A stretch of DNA of 64,000 nt, from contig CALKBX010000003.1 of the NCBI GenBank assembly GCA_937775205.1, positions 1 through 64,000 of the forward strand, read 5' to 3'. The first letter of the stretch is position 1, and every line of letters begins with the position of its first letter. The stretch comes from an uncultured Verrucomicrobiae bacterium. GTDB taxonomy: Bacteria > Verrucomicrobiota > Verrucomicrobiia > Limisphaerales > UBA1100. The notes below the pieces were generated by a model. The model made no database searches. It worked only from the letters and a program-made list of their open reading frames with translations, and was not told the DNA's origin. The translations under genes were made by a program, and so were the position numbers. This document shows positions 16,644 through 25,239 of the stretch, in pieces.

Positions 16644-18170
16644 ATGGTCGCCACTGCTCCACTCGATATTCCCGCAATCCAACCTTCATCCCGCGTGCAG
16701 GAGTACCTGCAATCCCCGCGACAAGCGCTCATCAACGGCCAATGGCAAGCTGCCGCTTCTGGCAAAACCTTCGCCGTTTACAATCCCGCCAGCGGGGCGG
16801 AGATCGCCCAAGTCGCCGAGTGCGATGCGGAAGACATCAATCAAGCCGTCGCCGCCGCGCGTAAAGTTTTCGATGACCCCAACCACGCGTGGAACACGAT
16901 GACCCCCAGCGATCGCGGGCGGCTCATTTGGAAAATTGGCGATCTCATTTTGGAACACGCCGACGAATTGGCCGAGCTGGAAAGCATCGACAACGGCAAA
17001 CCCAAAGCCGTCGCCGCCGCCGCCGACGTGCCGCTCTCCGCCGATCTCTTTCATTACATGGCCGGCTGGTGCACCAAGCTCGAAGGCAACACCATCCCCA
17101 TCTCCGTGCCGTACGCGCCGGGCGCGAAGTTTCATGCTTACACCACGCGCGAGCCGGTGGGCGTGGTCGGCCAAATCATCCCGTGGAATTTCCCGTTGCT
17201 GATGGCCGCGTGGAAGCTCGGCCCCGCATTGGCTACCGGAAACTGCGTGATCCTCAAACCCGCCGAGCAAACGCCGCTCACCGCCCTGCGCTTGGGCGAA
17301 ATTATGGTTGAAGCGGGCGTGCCCGATGGCGTCGTCAACATCGTCCCCGGCATGGGCGAAACCGCCGGAGCCTCATTGGCCGCTCACGATGACGTGGACA
17401 AGATCGCCTTCACCGGTTCCACCGAAGTCGGCAAAATGATTGTCAACGCCGCAGCCGGAAATCTTAAAAAAGTCACCCTCGAGCTGGGTGGTAAATCGCC
17501 CAATATTATTTTTAAGGACACCGCCGATCTCGAGGCCACCATCGCCGGCGCCGCCAGCGCGATCTTTTTCAATCACGGCCAATGCTGCTGCGCCGGCTCG
17601 CGCCTTTATGTTGAGAAAGATATTTTTGAGGAAGTGGTGAAAGGCGTTACGGCCGCCGCCGCCGCCATCAAGATGGGCCCCGGTTTGGCTCCCGATACCG
17701 AGATGGGCCCGCTGGTTTCAGACGAACAACTCGCGCGGGTCACCGGTTATATGAACGCCGGAGTGGAAGCCGGCGCCAACTGCGTCACCGGCGGCACGCG
17801 CCTCGGCGATCAGGGCTACTTTGTGGCCCCCACCGTCATCACCGATACCCGCGATGACATGAGCATCGTGCGCGAGGAAATCTTTGGCCCCGTCGTGGTG
17901 GCCGATCCCTTCGACGACATCGAGGAAATCATCGATCGCAGCAACGACAGCGCCTACGGCCTCGCCGCCGGCATTTGGACGCGCGACCTTTCCAAGGCCC
18001 ATCGCACTGCTGCGCGTTTGCGCGCCGGCACGGTGTGGGTGAATACCTACAACATCTTCGATGCCGCGCTTCCCTTTGGTGGCTACAAGCAATCCGGTTG
18101 GGGCCGCGAAATGGGCCACGAAGTACTTGAGCTATACACCGAAACCAAAGCCGTTTGCATGGGATTATAA
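16644..18170 (+). CDS. NAD(P)-dependent aldehyde dehydrogenase (ALDH1/2-type)
   Basis: A 508-residue aldehyde dehydrogenase oxidising an aldehyde to its acid in the cytoplasm. Conserved elements: IIPWNFPLLMAAWKLGPAL (cofactor region), FTGSTEVGK (Rossmann turn), TLELGGKSPNII with the general-base Glu, and GQCCCAGSR with the catalytic Cys at about residue 315 (middle of the three). The end LPFGGYKQSGWGREMGHEVL is typical of the ALDH1/ALDH2/betaine-aldehyde group. The triple Cys matches mammalian ALDH1/2. Substrate cannot be read from sequence. A CBS-domain gene follows 43 bases downstream and is probably co-transcribed. Confidence 0.95.
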   Translation: MVATAPLDIPAIQPSSRVQEYLQSPRQALINGQWQAAASGKTFAVYNPASGAEIAQVAECDAEDINQAVAAARKVFDDPNHAWNTMTPSDRGRLIWKIGDLILEHADELAELESIDNGKPKAVAAAADVPLSADLFHYMAGWCTKLEGNTIPISVPYAPGAKFHAYTTREPVGVVGQIIPWNFPLLMAAWKLGPALATGNCVILKPAEQTPLTALRLGEIMVEAGVPDGVVNIVPGMGETAGASLAAHDDVDKIAFTGSTEVGKMIVNAAAGNLKKVTLELGGKSPNIIFKDTADLEATIAGAASAIFFNHGQCCCAGSRLYVEKDIFEEVVKGVTAAAAAIKMGPGLAPDTEMGPLVSDEQLARVTGYMNAGVEAGANCVTGGTRLGDQGYFVAPTVITDTRDDMSIVREEIFGPVVVADPFDDIEEIIDRSNDSAYGLAAGIWTRDLSKAHRTAARLRAGTVWVNTYNIFDAALPFGGYKQSGWGREMGHEVLELYTETKAVCMGL

Positions 18171-18213
18171 ATAGCGAACATTCGCCAAAAAACTTAACTG
18201 AAAAGAATCCGCC

Positions 18214-18645
18214 ATGAATGCAAAAACTATTTTGGAAGATAAAAGCACCGGCGTACGTTCTGTCGGGCCGAATGCCACCGTGTTCGAGGCGTTGCAATTG
18301 ATGGACGAACACAAGGTGGGCGCGTTGATGGTGGTGGAAAACGATCTGTTCATCGGGGTCATCTCCGAACGCCATTGCGCCCGCCGTGCGATGCTCAAGG
18401 AACTTTCTCCCAAGGAGACCCGCGTTTCCGAAATTATGGCCAGCGATCCGGTGCAAGTGGGGCCGGAGACGAGCCTCGATGAATGCATGGCCGTCATGGG
18501 CAAGCATCGCGTGCGCCACATTCCTGTCACCGAAGCGGGCAAAGTACTTGGGGTCATTTCCTCTAATGATCTGCTGAACCTCGCCCTCACCGAAAAGGAT
18601 CACATCATCAAGCAGCTCGAGCAATACATCGCGCCGGGGCCGTAG
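18214..18645 (+). CDS. Tandem CBS-domain protein
   Basis: A 143-residue protein consisting of two CBS domains (residues about 8-65 and 74-130). Landmarks are VFEALQLMDEHKVGALMVVEN, FIGVISERHCARR, SLDECMAVMGKHRVRHIPVTE and VLGVISSNDLLNL. CBS pairs bind adenine nucleotides and usually regulate an attached or partner enzyme. Here the pair stands alone downstream of the aldehyde dehydrogenase, so it could sense energy charge for that pathway, but this is inference from position. Confidence 0.92.
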   Translation: MNAKTILEDKSTGVRSVGPNATVFEALQLMDEHKVGALMVVENDLFIGVISERHCARRAMLKELSPKETRVSEIMASDPVQVGPETSLDECMAVMGKHRVRHIPVTEAGKVLGVISSNDLLNLALTEKDHIIKQLEQYIAPGP

Positions 18646-18789
18646 GGTTTTTCCATTTCAGCATGGCTTGCGGCACAACCAAGGTTATCATTGCTCAGGA
18701 TGATGGTGCGGTGGGAGGTGGCTCCATTATAATCTCACCGATTAATTGTAGTAGGTGGGTGCGAGCAGTTTCCTGTAGGGTCGCGGCAC

Positions 18790-19748
18790 ATGAAACGGAT
18801 TCTTTTGATGATTGCGGTGGTGGCGTTGGTGGGGTGTGGGAAGAAAACCACTCCGGCGGAACCTGAAACCAATGCCGAACCCAAGGTGGCAGCAGAGAAG
18901 CCGGAGCCACCCAAGGTCGAGCCACAGAAACAGGTGCCACCCAAGGTGGAAGCGAAGAAGCCGGAGCCGCCCAAGACCGAACCCAAGCCGGAGGCAAAGA
19001 TTCCCACCAATGCTTTTGTCAACACGCTGGGGATGCCCTTCGTGCCGGTTCCGGGTACGGACGTTCAGTTCTGCATTTGGGAAACGCGGGTGAAGGATTA
19101 CGCGGCGTACGCGGCGGCGAACTCCGGGGTGGATGCGAGTTGGAAGAAGCCCTCGGTTCTAGGGATTAGCATTTCAGCAGGAGGACACGCATCCGGTGGT
19201 GAAGGTGAGCTGGGAGGATGCCAATGCGTTTTGTGCGTGGCTGACGAAGAAGGAGATTGGCGGCAGGGAAAATCACGGCCAAGCAACGCTACCGATTGCC
19301 GACGGATGCAGAATGGAGCGTGGCGGTGGGGTTGGGCGAGGAGACGGGCAGCACGCCCGAGGCAAAAGATATGGGCGTGAAAGACGTGTACCCGTGGGGC
19401 AAGGAGTGGCCGCCGCCGAAGGGGGCGGGGAATTATGCAGATCGGCGTGCTTAGAGGTCAAGAGCCTGTTTAACGGCTGAAGCACACCGACGGGTTTGAC
19501 CTACACCTCACCGGTGGGCAGCTTTGCGGCGAACAAGGATGGCCTCCACGACATGGGCGGCAACGTGTGGGAATGGTGCGAGGACTGGTATGACCCAGCG
19601 GCAAAAGCGTACCGTGTGTTGCGCGGTGCGTCTTGGGGCGACGGCTATCCCGACTTCCTGTTGTCGTCCTACCGCGTCACGGCACGCCCGATTATCGCCA
19701 ACTCACGTCGGCTTTCGGTGTGTGTTGGTGGGTGGTTCCGGTGGGTGA
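18790..19748 (+). pseudogene. Decayed SUMF1/formylglycine-generating-enzyme-like lipoprotein
   Basis: Starts intact with a lipoprotein signal (MKRILLMIAVVALVGC) and a Pro/Glu/Lys-rich linker, then VNTLGMPFVPVPGTD and FCIWETRVKDYAAYAA. After about 19165 the homologous protein continues in different frames: VKVSWEDANAFCAWLTKKE, then ITAKQRYRLPTDAEWSVAVG and VYPWGKEWPPPKGAGNY, then a stop, then YTSPVGSF and [28 protein letters not shown], and finally [12 protein letters not shown] in yet another frame, ending at 19748. At least four indels and one stop make it non-functional. The intact family is a sulfatase-modifying-factor (C-type-lectin-like) fold, but the verrucomicrobial lipoprotein members are probably not true sulfatase-maturing enzymes. 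Confidence 0.85.
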
Positions 19749-20150
19749 GGTTGGCTTCGTTACCTTATGGCCTTGCCCCCTTGAACCTTAGTGCTTGAAT
19801 CTCAACCCTTCAAGGCGAGCAAAGCGAGGCTTCGAAATTTTCCCTACGCCTTGCCAACCACTTGGCACGGCCTGCCACGACTCACTTCGACTTGGCAGGG
19901 CTTTCCAACGACTTGGCAGAGCTTTCCAACGACTTGGCAGGGCTTTCCAACGACTTGGCAGGGCTTTCCAACCACTTGGCAGAGCTTTCCAACGACTTGG
20001 CACGGCTTTCCAACGACTTGGCAGAGCTATCTAAGGGTGTGGCACGGCCTGCCAACGGCTCGATAAATGGGGTATTTGATGAAAAATCCCAAAAACTGCC
20101 GTTTTTGGCTGCCGATCACGCAATATATATAGCAGAGATTGGGGGGTACT
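19749..20150. other. Non-coding stretch between the pseudogene and the DUF1080 gene
   Basis: About 400 bases without a credible gene. It holds the 21-bp minisatellite described separately, flanked by degenerate copies (around 19856-19887 and 20035-20060). Both strands are open through the array because 21 is a multiple of three, giving chance heptad peptides; I do not accept either as a gene. Confidence 0.6.
19888..20034. repeat. 21-bp tandem repeat (minisatellite), seven units
   Basis: Seven head-to-tail copies of a 21-base unit of the form CGACTTGGCAG-GGCTTTCCAA with one to three substitutions each; degenerate copies extend both sides. No unique spacers, so not a CRISPR. It lies immediately downstream of a decayed gene and of the 3' end of the DUF1080 gene. 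Confidence 0.9.
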
Positions 20151-20882
20151 CTACTTCACCAATGGCGCGGTTTGTTCTGCTGAAGTGATTCCCGGAGGAA
20201 GTTCCATGATCTTCATGTTCCGGAAATGAATTTCCGCTCCTTCGGATTCAAGGCAAAGGTAGCCTTTCTTGTACTGCACATGGCTGATGCCGTTCACAAA
20301 CTTGCCGTTGACCGACAGCTTCACCACGCCATCCACACACACCACGTCATACACATTCCATTGCCCCTTGCCTTTGCACCGGTTCTCTAACGATTTGCTG
20401 CGTTTGCCGCGCGGATTGTCGGGCACGGCTTTCAGCCCGCCCGCGCCGAATAATTCCCCGTGCACATAGGCGATGGGCGGCGCCTTGCCGTTGCGCGTGT
20501 GCAGCTTCACCCAGTCGAGCTCCAACATCTGAATCTCAAGCCCCTTGGGCAATCGGTTGCCAAACGGCTTTGCATCGCTCCATGCGAATATGCCGGAGTT
20601 GCCGCCCGCCTCCATGTGCCGCCACTCCACGTGCAGCAGAAAATTCTCGTACTGCTTCACACTGCGCATCACGCCGATCGGCTTGCCCTTGCAGATCAGC
20701 AACCCGTCCTTGACCGACCAGGTGTCCGGCGAGGTGTTGACATCCACCCAACCGGTTAAGTCCTTGCCGTTGAAAAGATCGACCCATTGTGGAACGTCCG
20801 CCGCCCTGACGGAAATGCCCGAAGCGATTAGGATGGATAAAAGGAAAACAGTTTTTAGTGACCGAGTGCTGTTGGAATTCAT
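20151..20882 (-). CDS. Secreted DUF1080 (3-keto-disaccharide hydrolase-like) protein
   Basis: A 243-residue secreted protein: signal peptide ending near SVRAA, then the DUF1080 beta-sandwich. Family landmarks are [73 protein letters not shown] and [18 protein letters not shown]. The family has a concanavalin-like fold and includes 3-keto-glycoside hydrolases. It is 58 bases downstream of a sulfatase on the same strand, so both probably act on the same sulfated glycan. Full length for the family. Confidence 0.9.
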   Translation of the reverse strand: MNSNSTRSLKTVFLLSILIASGISVRAADVPQWVDLFNGKDLTGWVDVNTSPDTWSVKDGLLICKGKPIGVMRSVKQYENFLLHVEWRHMEAGGNSGIFAWSDAKPFGNRLPKGLEIQMLELDWVKLHTRNGKAPPIAYVHGELFGAGGLKAVPDNPRGKRSKSLENRCKGKGQWNVYDVVCVDGVVKLSVNGKFVNGISHVQYKKGYLCLESEGAEIHFRNMKIMELPPGITSAEQTAPLVK

Positions 20883-20940
20883 TGCGCACCAAGCCTAACC
20901 ACACGCAACCAATAGGCAAGCGGGATAGCAGCGCGATTTA

Positions 20941-22359
20941 CTAAAACGGCCCTTCACGCGGCGGAGTGGGATCCATCGTGAACACGCTTGCATCGAAGGC
21001 GTCCTTCAGCATTTGCGTCTTCAATTCGGCTTGGGCAGGGTTGCTCCAGAGATTTTCAAATTCATCCGGATCATTCTCCAGATCGTAAAGCTCCCCTTGA
21101 TCCGTGCCGTGGTAGACAATCATCTTGTGGGCGTTCGTCCGCAGCATGGTGCCGTAGCTGTGCTTATGGCTCCACGCATTGTAGTATTCACTGAAGACAT
21201 GCGGTCGGTGAGTTGCTGGATCACTTTCGCCGCGAAGAATGGGCAGGAGCGATTTCCCCTGCATCGCCTCGGGCACATCCAGTCCGGCGGCTCCCAGCAG
21301 GGTAGGGGCAATATCAACCAGTTCCATCAGGCAATCCGCCTGCAGCTTGGTCTTGAACTGTTTCGGCCAACTGAAGATGAGCGGCACGCGCACGGCCTCC
21401 TCATAAAAATGAGGGCCCTTCAGGTAAATGCCGTGGTCGCCCAGCATTTCCCCATGGTCACTCATGAAAATGACGATCGTGTTTTCCAACTGCCCCGTGG
21501 CCTCCAGAGCGGCGATCATGCGGCCCACGCCCTCGTCGATGTGCTCAATCATCGCATAGTAGGCGGCCGTGACCTCGCGCTTGTCCGCATCGGTCATGGC
21601 CGCGACATCATAGCTGCCGGGATCGTTGTGCGCATATTGGCTGTCGAGTTGTTGGTAGGTTGTCTTGGTGTCCAGCTCGCCGGGGCGTGTTTTGGGCAGC
21701 GGCAGTTCATCCGGATTGTATCGCGCCAAATAATCCGCCGGCGGATCGAAGGGATGATGCGGGGCAAAACAATTGAAACTGAAAAACCACGGCGCCCCTT
21801 TTTGTTCGCGAATGAAATCAATGGCTCGATTCGCGCACCAAGTGGATTGGTGGAACTCAGCTGGAACGCCGTGTTTTATATAAGGAGTTGATGGCCCGTC
21901 GTAGAGTTCTTCCCACGACTTGCCCTGTTGCGCGAGCCATTGGGTGTAAGCATTCTCGGGCCAATCCGGCTGCGGATGGTGCGACCAATCAAAAACTTCA
22001 TATCCATCATCAATCCGTTTCTCCACCACGCCATTCGCGCAAGTGGCGAGGTGTAGCTTGCCCGCGAGGCCGCACGTGTAGCCCGCATCAGCTAAGAGGC
22101 GGCTGATGAGTTTCTCCGTGGCCGGCATCGCCTGTCCGTTTTGGCGGCAACGCGTGGTGCGCGGATAACGCCCCGTGAGAAACGAAGCGCGGCTCGGTGT
22201 GCAAACGGGGCTCTGGCAATAGGCACGCGTAAACGCCACGCCTTGCGCCACCAGCGCATCGAGGTGCGGCGTGTTGATGTGCGAATTGCCCAGCGCGCCA
22301 ATCGTGTCCGCCCGCTGTTGATCCGTGCAAATCCAGAGAATGTTCGGTTGTTCCGCCAC
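20941..22359 (-). CDS. Type I sulfatase without obvious signal peptide
   Basis: About 472 residues from a GTG at 22359 (first residues VAEQPNILWICTDQQRAD); the upstream ATG at 22428 would overlap the divergent gene and adds a hydrophilic leader, so start choice is uncertain. Neither start gives a secretion signal, unlike the other sulfatases here. The motif C-T-P-S-R (Cys about residue 53 from GTG) is the formylglycine site; further landmarks are GRYPRTTRCRQNGQ, FFSFNCFAPHHPFDPP, IVIFMSDHGEMLGDHG and EEAVRVPLIFSWP. It desulfates a small or imported sulfated substrate if truly cytoplasmic. Pairs with the DUF1080 gene downstream. Confidence 0.9.
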   Translation of the reverse strand: MAEQPNILWICTDQQRADTIGALGNSHINTPHLDALVAQGVAFTRAYCQSPVCTPSRASFLTGRYPRTTRCRQNGQAMPATEKLISRLLADAGYTCGLAGKLHLATCANGVVEKRIDDGYEVFDWSHHPQPDWPENAYTQWLAQQGKSWEELYDGPSTPYIKHGVPAEFHQSTWCANRAIDFIREQKGAPWFFSFNCFAPHHPFDPPADYLARYNPDELPLPKTRPGELDTKTTYQQLDSQYAHNDPGSYDVAAMTDADKREVTAAYYAMIEHIDEGVGRMIAALEATGQLENTIVIFMSDHGEMLGDHGIYLKGPHFYEEAVRVPLIFSWPKQFKTKLQADCLMELVDIAPTLLGAAGLDVPEAMQGKSLLPILRGESDPATHRPHVFSEYYNAWSHKHSYGTMLRTNAHKMIVYHGTDQGELYDLENDPDEFENLWSNPAQAELKTQMLKDAFDASVFTMDPTPPREGPF

Positions 22360-22363
22360 GCGG

Positions 22364-22395
22364 GTTGAATAATTCAACTCGCCTAAATTGGCGAG
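22364..22395. promoter_or_regulatory. Two adjacent perfect palindromes in a divergent promoter region
   Basis: GTTGAAT-A-ATTCAAC at 22364-22378 is a perfect 15-base palindrome, and CTCGCC-taaatt-GGCGAG at 22378-22395 is a perfect six-pair inverted repeat beginning at its last base. Both lie between the divergent starts at 22359 and 22416. They could be an operator for a dimeric regulator of both genes; no regulator gene is adjacent. Confidence 0.45.
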
Positions 22396-22415
22396 CTTTG
22401 GCTTTCTCTCCGTCA

Positions 22416-22886
22416 GTGGATTTTCCAACTCTCATTTCCGGCGGCCAAACCGGTGCCGACCGCGCCGCGCTCGATTGGGCCATCGCCAACGGCATTCCGC
22501 ATGGCGGTTGGTGCCCGTGCGGACGCTTGGCGGAGGACGGCGAGATCGATATCCGCTATCACCTGCGCGAAACCCCCGAGGCCGATTACCTCCAACGGAC
22601 GGAATGGAACGTCAAAGATTCCGATGCCACCCTGATCATCAGCCTCGCTCCGCAACTCACCGGTGGCTCGCTGGCTACTATGGAGCTGGCCGCAACCCAC
22701 GATAAACCCTGCCTTCACCTCAGCGGGCTGCAGGATGCGTCGGACAACGCCCCACAACTGGCCGGTTTTTTACGCAAAAATGAGGTGGAAGTCCTGAACG
22801 TTGCCGGCCCACGCGCCTCGGGCGAACCGGAGGTGGCCGCATTTATTCAGGAGATTTTCAATGAATTATTGGCGAATTGGGAATAA
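22416..22886 (+). CDS. Putative molybdenum-cofactor carrier-like protein
   Basis: About 156 residues from a GTG at 22416 (DFPTLISGGQTGADRAALDWAI). This opening, with ISGGQTGADRAAL, and the segments GIPHGGWCPCGRLAEDG, SDATLIISLAPQLTGGS, KPCLHL and VLNVAGPRASGEP are characteristic of the putative molybdenum carrier family (PF12694, Rossmann-like, related to MoCo-carrier proteins). The family probably binds a nucleotide-like ligand; a real molybdenum role in this organism is not shown, and no Moco enzyme is nearby. An upstream in-frame TTG at 22365 lies inside the palindromes and is less likely. Confidence 0.85.
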   Translation: MDFPTLISGGQTGADRAALDWAIANGIPHGGWCPCGRLAEDGEIDIRYHLRETPEADYLQRTEWNVKDSDATLIISLAPQLTGGSLATMELAATHDKPCLHLSGLQDASDNAPQLAGFLRKNEVEVLNVAGPRASGEPEVAAFIQEIFNELLANWE

Positions 22887-22953
22887 CCCATTGCCAATTT
22901 TGGCTGGAAAAACTCGACTCCACTTTACGCCCGCATTAGTCTGTGAAGACGCT

Positions 22954-23670
22954 ATGGAGGAAACGCGTCGCCATTTTTTGCGCACCACCGCACCGATTGT
23001 TGGCGGCATTTTGTTGCTAAATCCAATCGACGCCTTGGCGGGAGTACTGCGCCGCTATCATGTGGTGGCGAAGGGCGACACCCTCAGCGCCATTGCCCAG
23101 CGCTACCGCGTCTCTGTCACCCAGATCAAACTCTGGAACGGCCTCACCAAGGATCTCATTATCCCCGGCCAGCGCATTCACTTGCGCGCGCAATACACTT
23201 CGCTGCCGCTCACGACGATTAACAAGCCGCGCATCAACACCACCAAGTGGAAAAATATCATCGCCCACCACAGCGCCACCGGCAACGGGAACGCGAAGAT
23301 TTTTGATGCCGCCCATCGACGGCGCGGAATGGAGAATGGTCTCGCCTATCACTTCATCATTTGCAATGGCACCAACGGCTCCGCCGATGGCAAAGTGGAA
23401 GTGGGAAATCGTTGGCTCCGCCAAATCAAGGGCGGCCATGTGAAAAGCGAAACCTACAATGCCAATTCCATCGGCATTTGTGTGGTCGGAAATTTTCAGG
23501 AAAAATGGGTCACCGCCAAGCAGCAACAATCACTCACCGAGTTGATTGATTACCTGAAAAACAAAACCCTGCGCGGCCGCCCCAAGTTCCGCGTCCACCG
23601 TGAGCTGGAACAAACCGTGTGTCCCGGGAAAAATTTCCCAGTGAAAAAGCTGCACGCATTGTTTGGCTAA
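22954..23670 (+). CDS. LysM / N-acetylmuramoyl-L-alanine amidase (amidase_2)
   Basis: About 238 residues from the ATG at 22954. The N-terminus METTRRHFLRT-type sequence (EETRRHFLRTTAP) followed by a hydrophobic segment looks like a Tat signal. A LysM domain follows (YHVVAKGDTLSAIAQRYRV, IKLWNGL, IIPGQRIHL), then a PGRP/amidase_2 domain with IIAHHSATGNG, GMENGLAYHFIICNG, SIGICVVGNF and VHRELEQTVCPGKNFP. The zinc ligands (His of AHHS, His before RELE, Cys of TVCPG) appear present. It would cleave the amide between MurNAc and L-Ala in peptidoglycan for remodelling or recycling. It overlaps the end of the opposing TerB-like gene by four bases. Confidence 0.9.
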   Translation: MEETRRHFLRTTAPIVGGILLLNPIDALAGVLRRYHVVAKGDTLSAIAQRYRVSVTQIKLWNGLTKDLIIPGQRIHLRAQYTSLPLTTINKPRINTTKWKNIIAHHSATGNGNAKIFDAAHRRRGMENGLAYHFIICNGTNGSADGKVEVGNRWLRQIKGGHVKSETYNANSIGICVVGNFQEKWVTAKQQQSLTELIDYLKNKTLRGRPKFRVHRELEQTVCPGKNFPVKKLHALFG

Positions 23671-24381
23671 ACCAGTACGCTCACGTTGTACAGCGCGTAC
23701 AGTCCCTTCAACAATCGGTCTTGATCGAATTGCGCCAGCGACATCTGATCGGAAAGCGATTCCAGTAATTCCAGCTCAGTGCCTTTGTAATCGCCGTCAA
23801 TGAGCATCATGCCGATGGCGTGCGCGGTGAGGCAACGCTTCTGCCGAGTGCTCAGGCGCGCTATTTGCTCGTCCAGCGTGTCCGCCTTTTCCTGAAGTAA
23901 TTTCTTGCCCGCCTCGATGTGTTTGAGATCAGGCACAAAGCGTTGCATATAAGCTGTTTCACTTTTCAGCACCTCATCATCGGCACCCGCCATCGCGAGT
24001 AGTACGGCGCAAAAGAGTGCCCATTCGTCATCATCGCGAAACACATTCGTTTGGAACCGCGTCTCCAGTGCCTCCTGCACATCACGCGCGCTGTCGCGTT
24101 CCATCCGCAACGTTTCCGCCGCCAACTCCACCAGCGAACGATCGCGCACGCGTCCATCGGCGATGGTTAGATTTACAATGTTTGCAAAAAGGCACGCACT
24201 TTGCGCATCGTCCAATGCCAGCCCGGCAGTTTCTCAGCGCTTCCTCCAGCGGCGGCGGTTCGGGGATCGCATGGCCCTCCGCCAGTAGAGCTAGATGCGG
24301 CGGCATGGGATGTCCCGTTTTTTGGCACACGCCTTTGATCACCGCCAAGAACTGTTCCAATGCCAAGTTGCCGTCGCTCAT
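23667..24381 (-). CDS. TerB-like helical protein, frameshift near 24235
   Basis: The gene starts at ATG 24381 (MSDGNLALEQFLAVIKGVCQK) and runs to LEEAL, after which homologous-looking helix sequence continues in another frame (ETAGLALDDAQSACLFANIVNLTIADGRVRD). A single extra base around 24233-24236 explains the break; the second frame has a TGA just there, so no clean restart exists. The downstream part, with FCAVLLAMAGADDEVLKSETAYMQ, resembles the acidic helical core of TerB/DjlA-N-like proteins, but the match is weak. As it stands the C-terminal 180 residues could only be translated from a TTG at 24215. Confidence 0.6.
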
Positions 24382-24529
24382 GCTCGATTCTTAAAGGAAA
24401 CGGCCTCTGCTGACAAGGTTCTAAACTTATTTCGTGCCGCACTGTTTTTATCCTGCTCTCCCCATGCCCTCTAAAAAGTTATGAAATTTTTTCTAGACAA
24501 TCGCGCTCAGCACTCTCAAAATTCCTTCT

Positions 24530-24548
24530 TGTTATAACACGCAATTGC
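24530..24548 (+). promoter_or_regulatory. Candidate GntR/FCD operator before the sialic-acid operon
   Basis: TGTTATAACA at 24530-24539 is a perfect ten-base palindrome, followed at 24541-24548 by GCAATTGC, another perfect palindrome, ending two bases before the regulator's start codon. Short T-G...C-A palindromes are the usual binding sites of FCD-type GntR regulators, so autoregulation is likely. The assignment is by position and symmetry only. Confidence 0.5.
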
Positions 24549-24550
24549 AA

Positions 24551-25237
24551 ATGACTTCCACGATTTCCACCTCGCTTGCTGACGAAACCTATCATGCCAT
24601 TCGTAAACGCGTGGCTGCCGGCCATTGGCCACCGGGGATGCGGCTGGTGAATCGCAAGCTCGGCGCCGAGTTGGGCGTGAGCATGGTGCCGGTGCGCGAG
24701 GCGCTTAATCGGCTGGCCAGCGAGGGTCTCGTGGAGCACGTGCCCGGCGCGGGGGCTTTTGTGCGGCGGCTGGATCGCAAGCAGATTGTGCAGCTGTATG
24801 CATTGCGCGAGCAGTTGGAATGTTTCGCAGCGCGCGAGGCGGCGGGGCGCATTCGGCCGGATCAGTTAGTGCAGTTGGAAAAACTCTGCGCGGATTGGCG
24901 GACGTTGCTTGGGCGCATCCGGCAAAGCAAGGGCGGCACCGCGACGGCGGCGGTGTTGCGGCGGTGGTTAGATAATGATTTGAAATTTCACCGCGTGCTC
25001 ATCGAGGCGGCGGATAATCCGTGGCTCACAAAAACGGTGATGGATTTGCGGCTGCTCTCGGTGGTGGCGCGAAACAAGCCGGGGACGTTGCCGCTGGATT
25101 CCGCCGAGCGCACGCATCGTGACCACGAAAAACTGGTGACTGTTTTGCGCAAGGGAAGCGTGGAAGAGGCCGAACGCGTGATGCGCAGTCACGTGAACGA
25201 TGGCTGCGAGTTTATTTTGCGCCATTTGGAGGAATAA
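24551..25237 (+). CDS. GntR family (FCD) transcriptional regulator, NanR-like position
   Basis: About 228 residues from ATG 24551. The N-terminal winged helix (DETYHAIRKRVAAGHWPPGMRLVNRKLGAEL, VSMVPVREALNRLASEGLVEHVPGAGAFV) matches the GntR DNA-binding domain. The C-terminal helical part with YALREQLECFAAREAA, DNDLKFHRVLIEAADN and RDHEKLVTVLRKGSVEEAERVMRSHV is an FCD domain, where Asp/His residues bind a metal and the carboxylate effector. Its gene is two bases upstream of the symporter gene and heads the sialic-acid operon, so the effector is probably a sialic acid or ManNAc derivative. This parallels NanR of E. coli but homology to NanR itself is not shown. Confidence 0.9.
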   Translation: MTSTISTSLADETYHAIRKRVAAGHWPPGMRLVNRKLGAELGVSMVPVREALNRLASEGLVEHVPGAGAFVRRLDRKQIVQLYALREQLECFAAREAAGRIRPDQLVQLEKLCADWRTLLGRIRQSKGGTATAAVLRRWLDNDLKFHRVLIEAADNPWLTKTVMDLRLLSVVARNKPGTLPLDSAERTHRDHEKLVTVLRKGSVEEAERVMRSHVNDGCEFILRHLEE

Positions 25238-25239
25238 TT

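Noticed and set aside
19862-20188. Plus-strand heptad-repeat protein (LAELSND units)
   Set aside because: It exists only because a 21-bp repeat is open in frame, overlaps the DUF1080 3' end, and has no secretion signal or conserved end.
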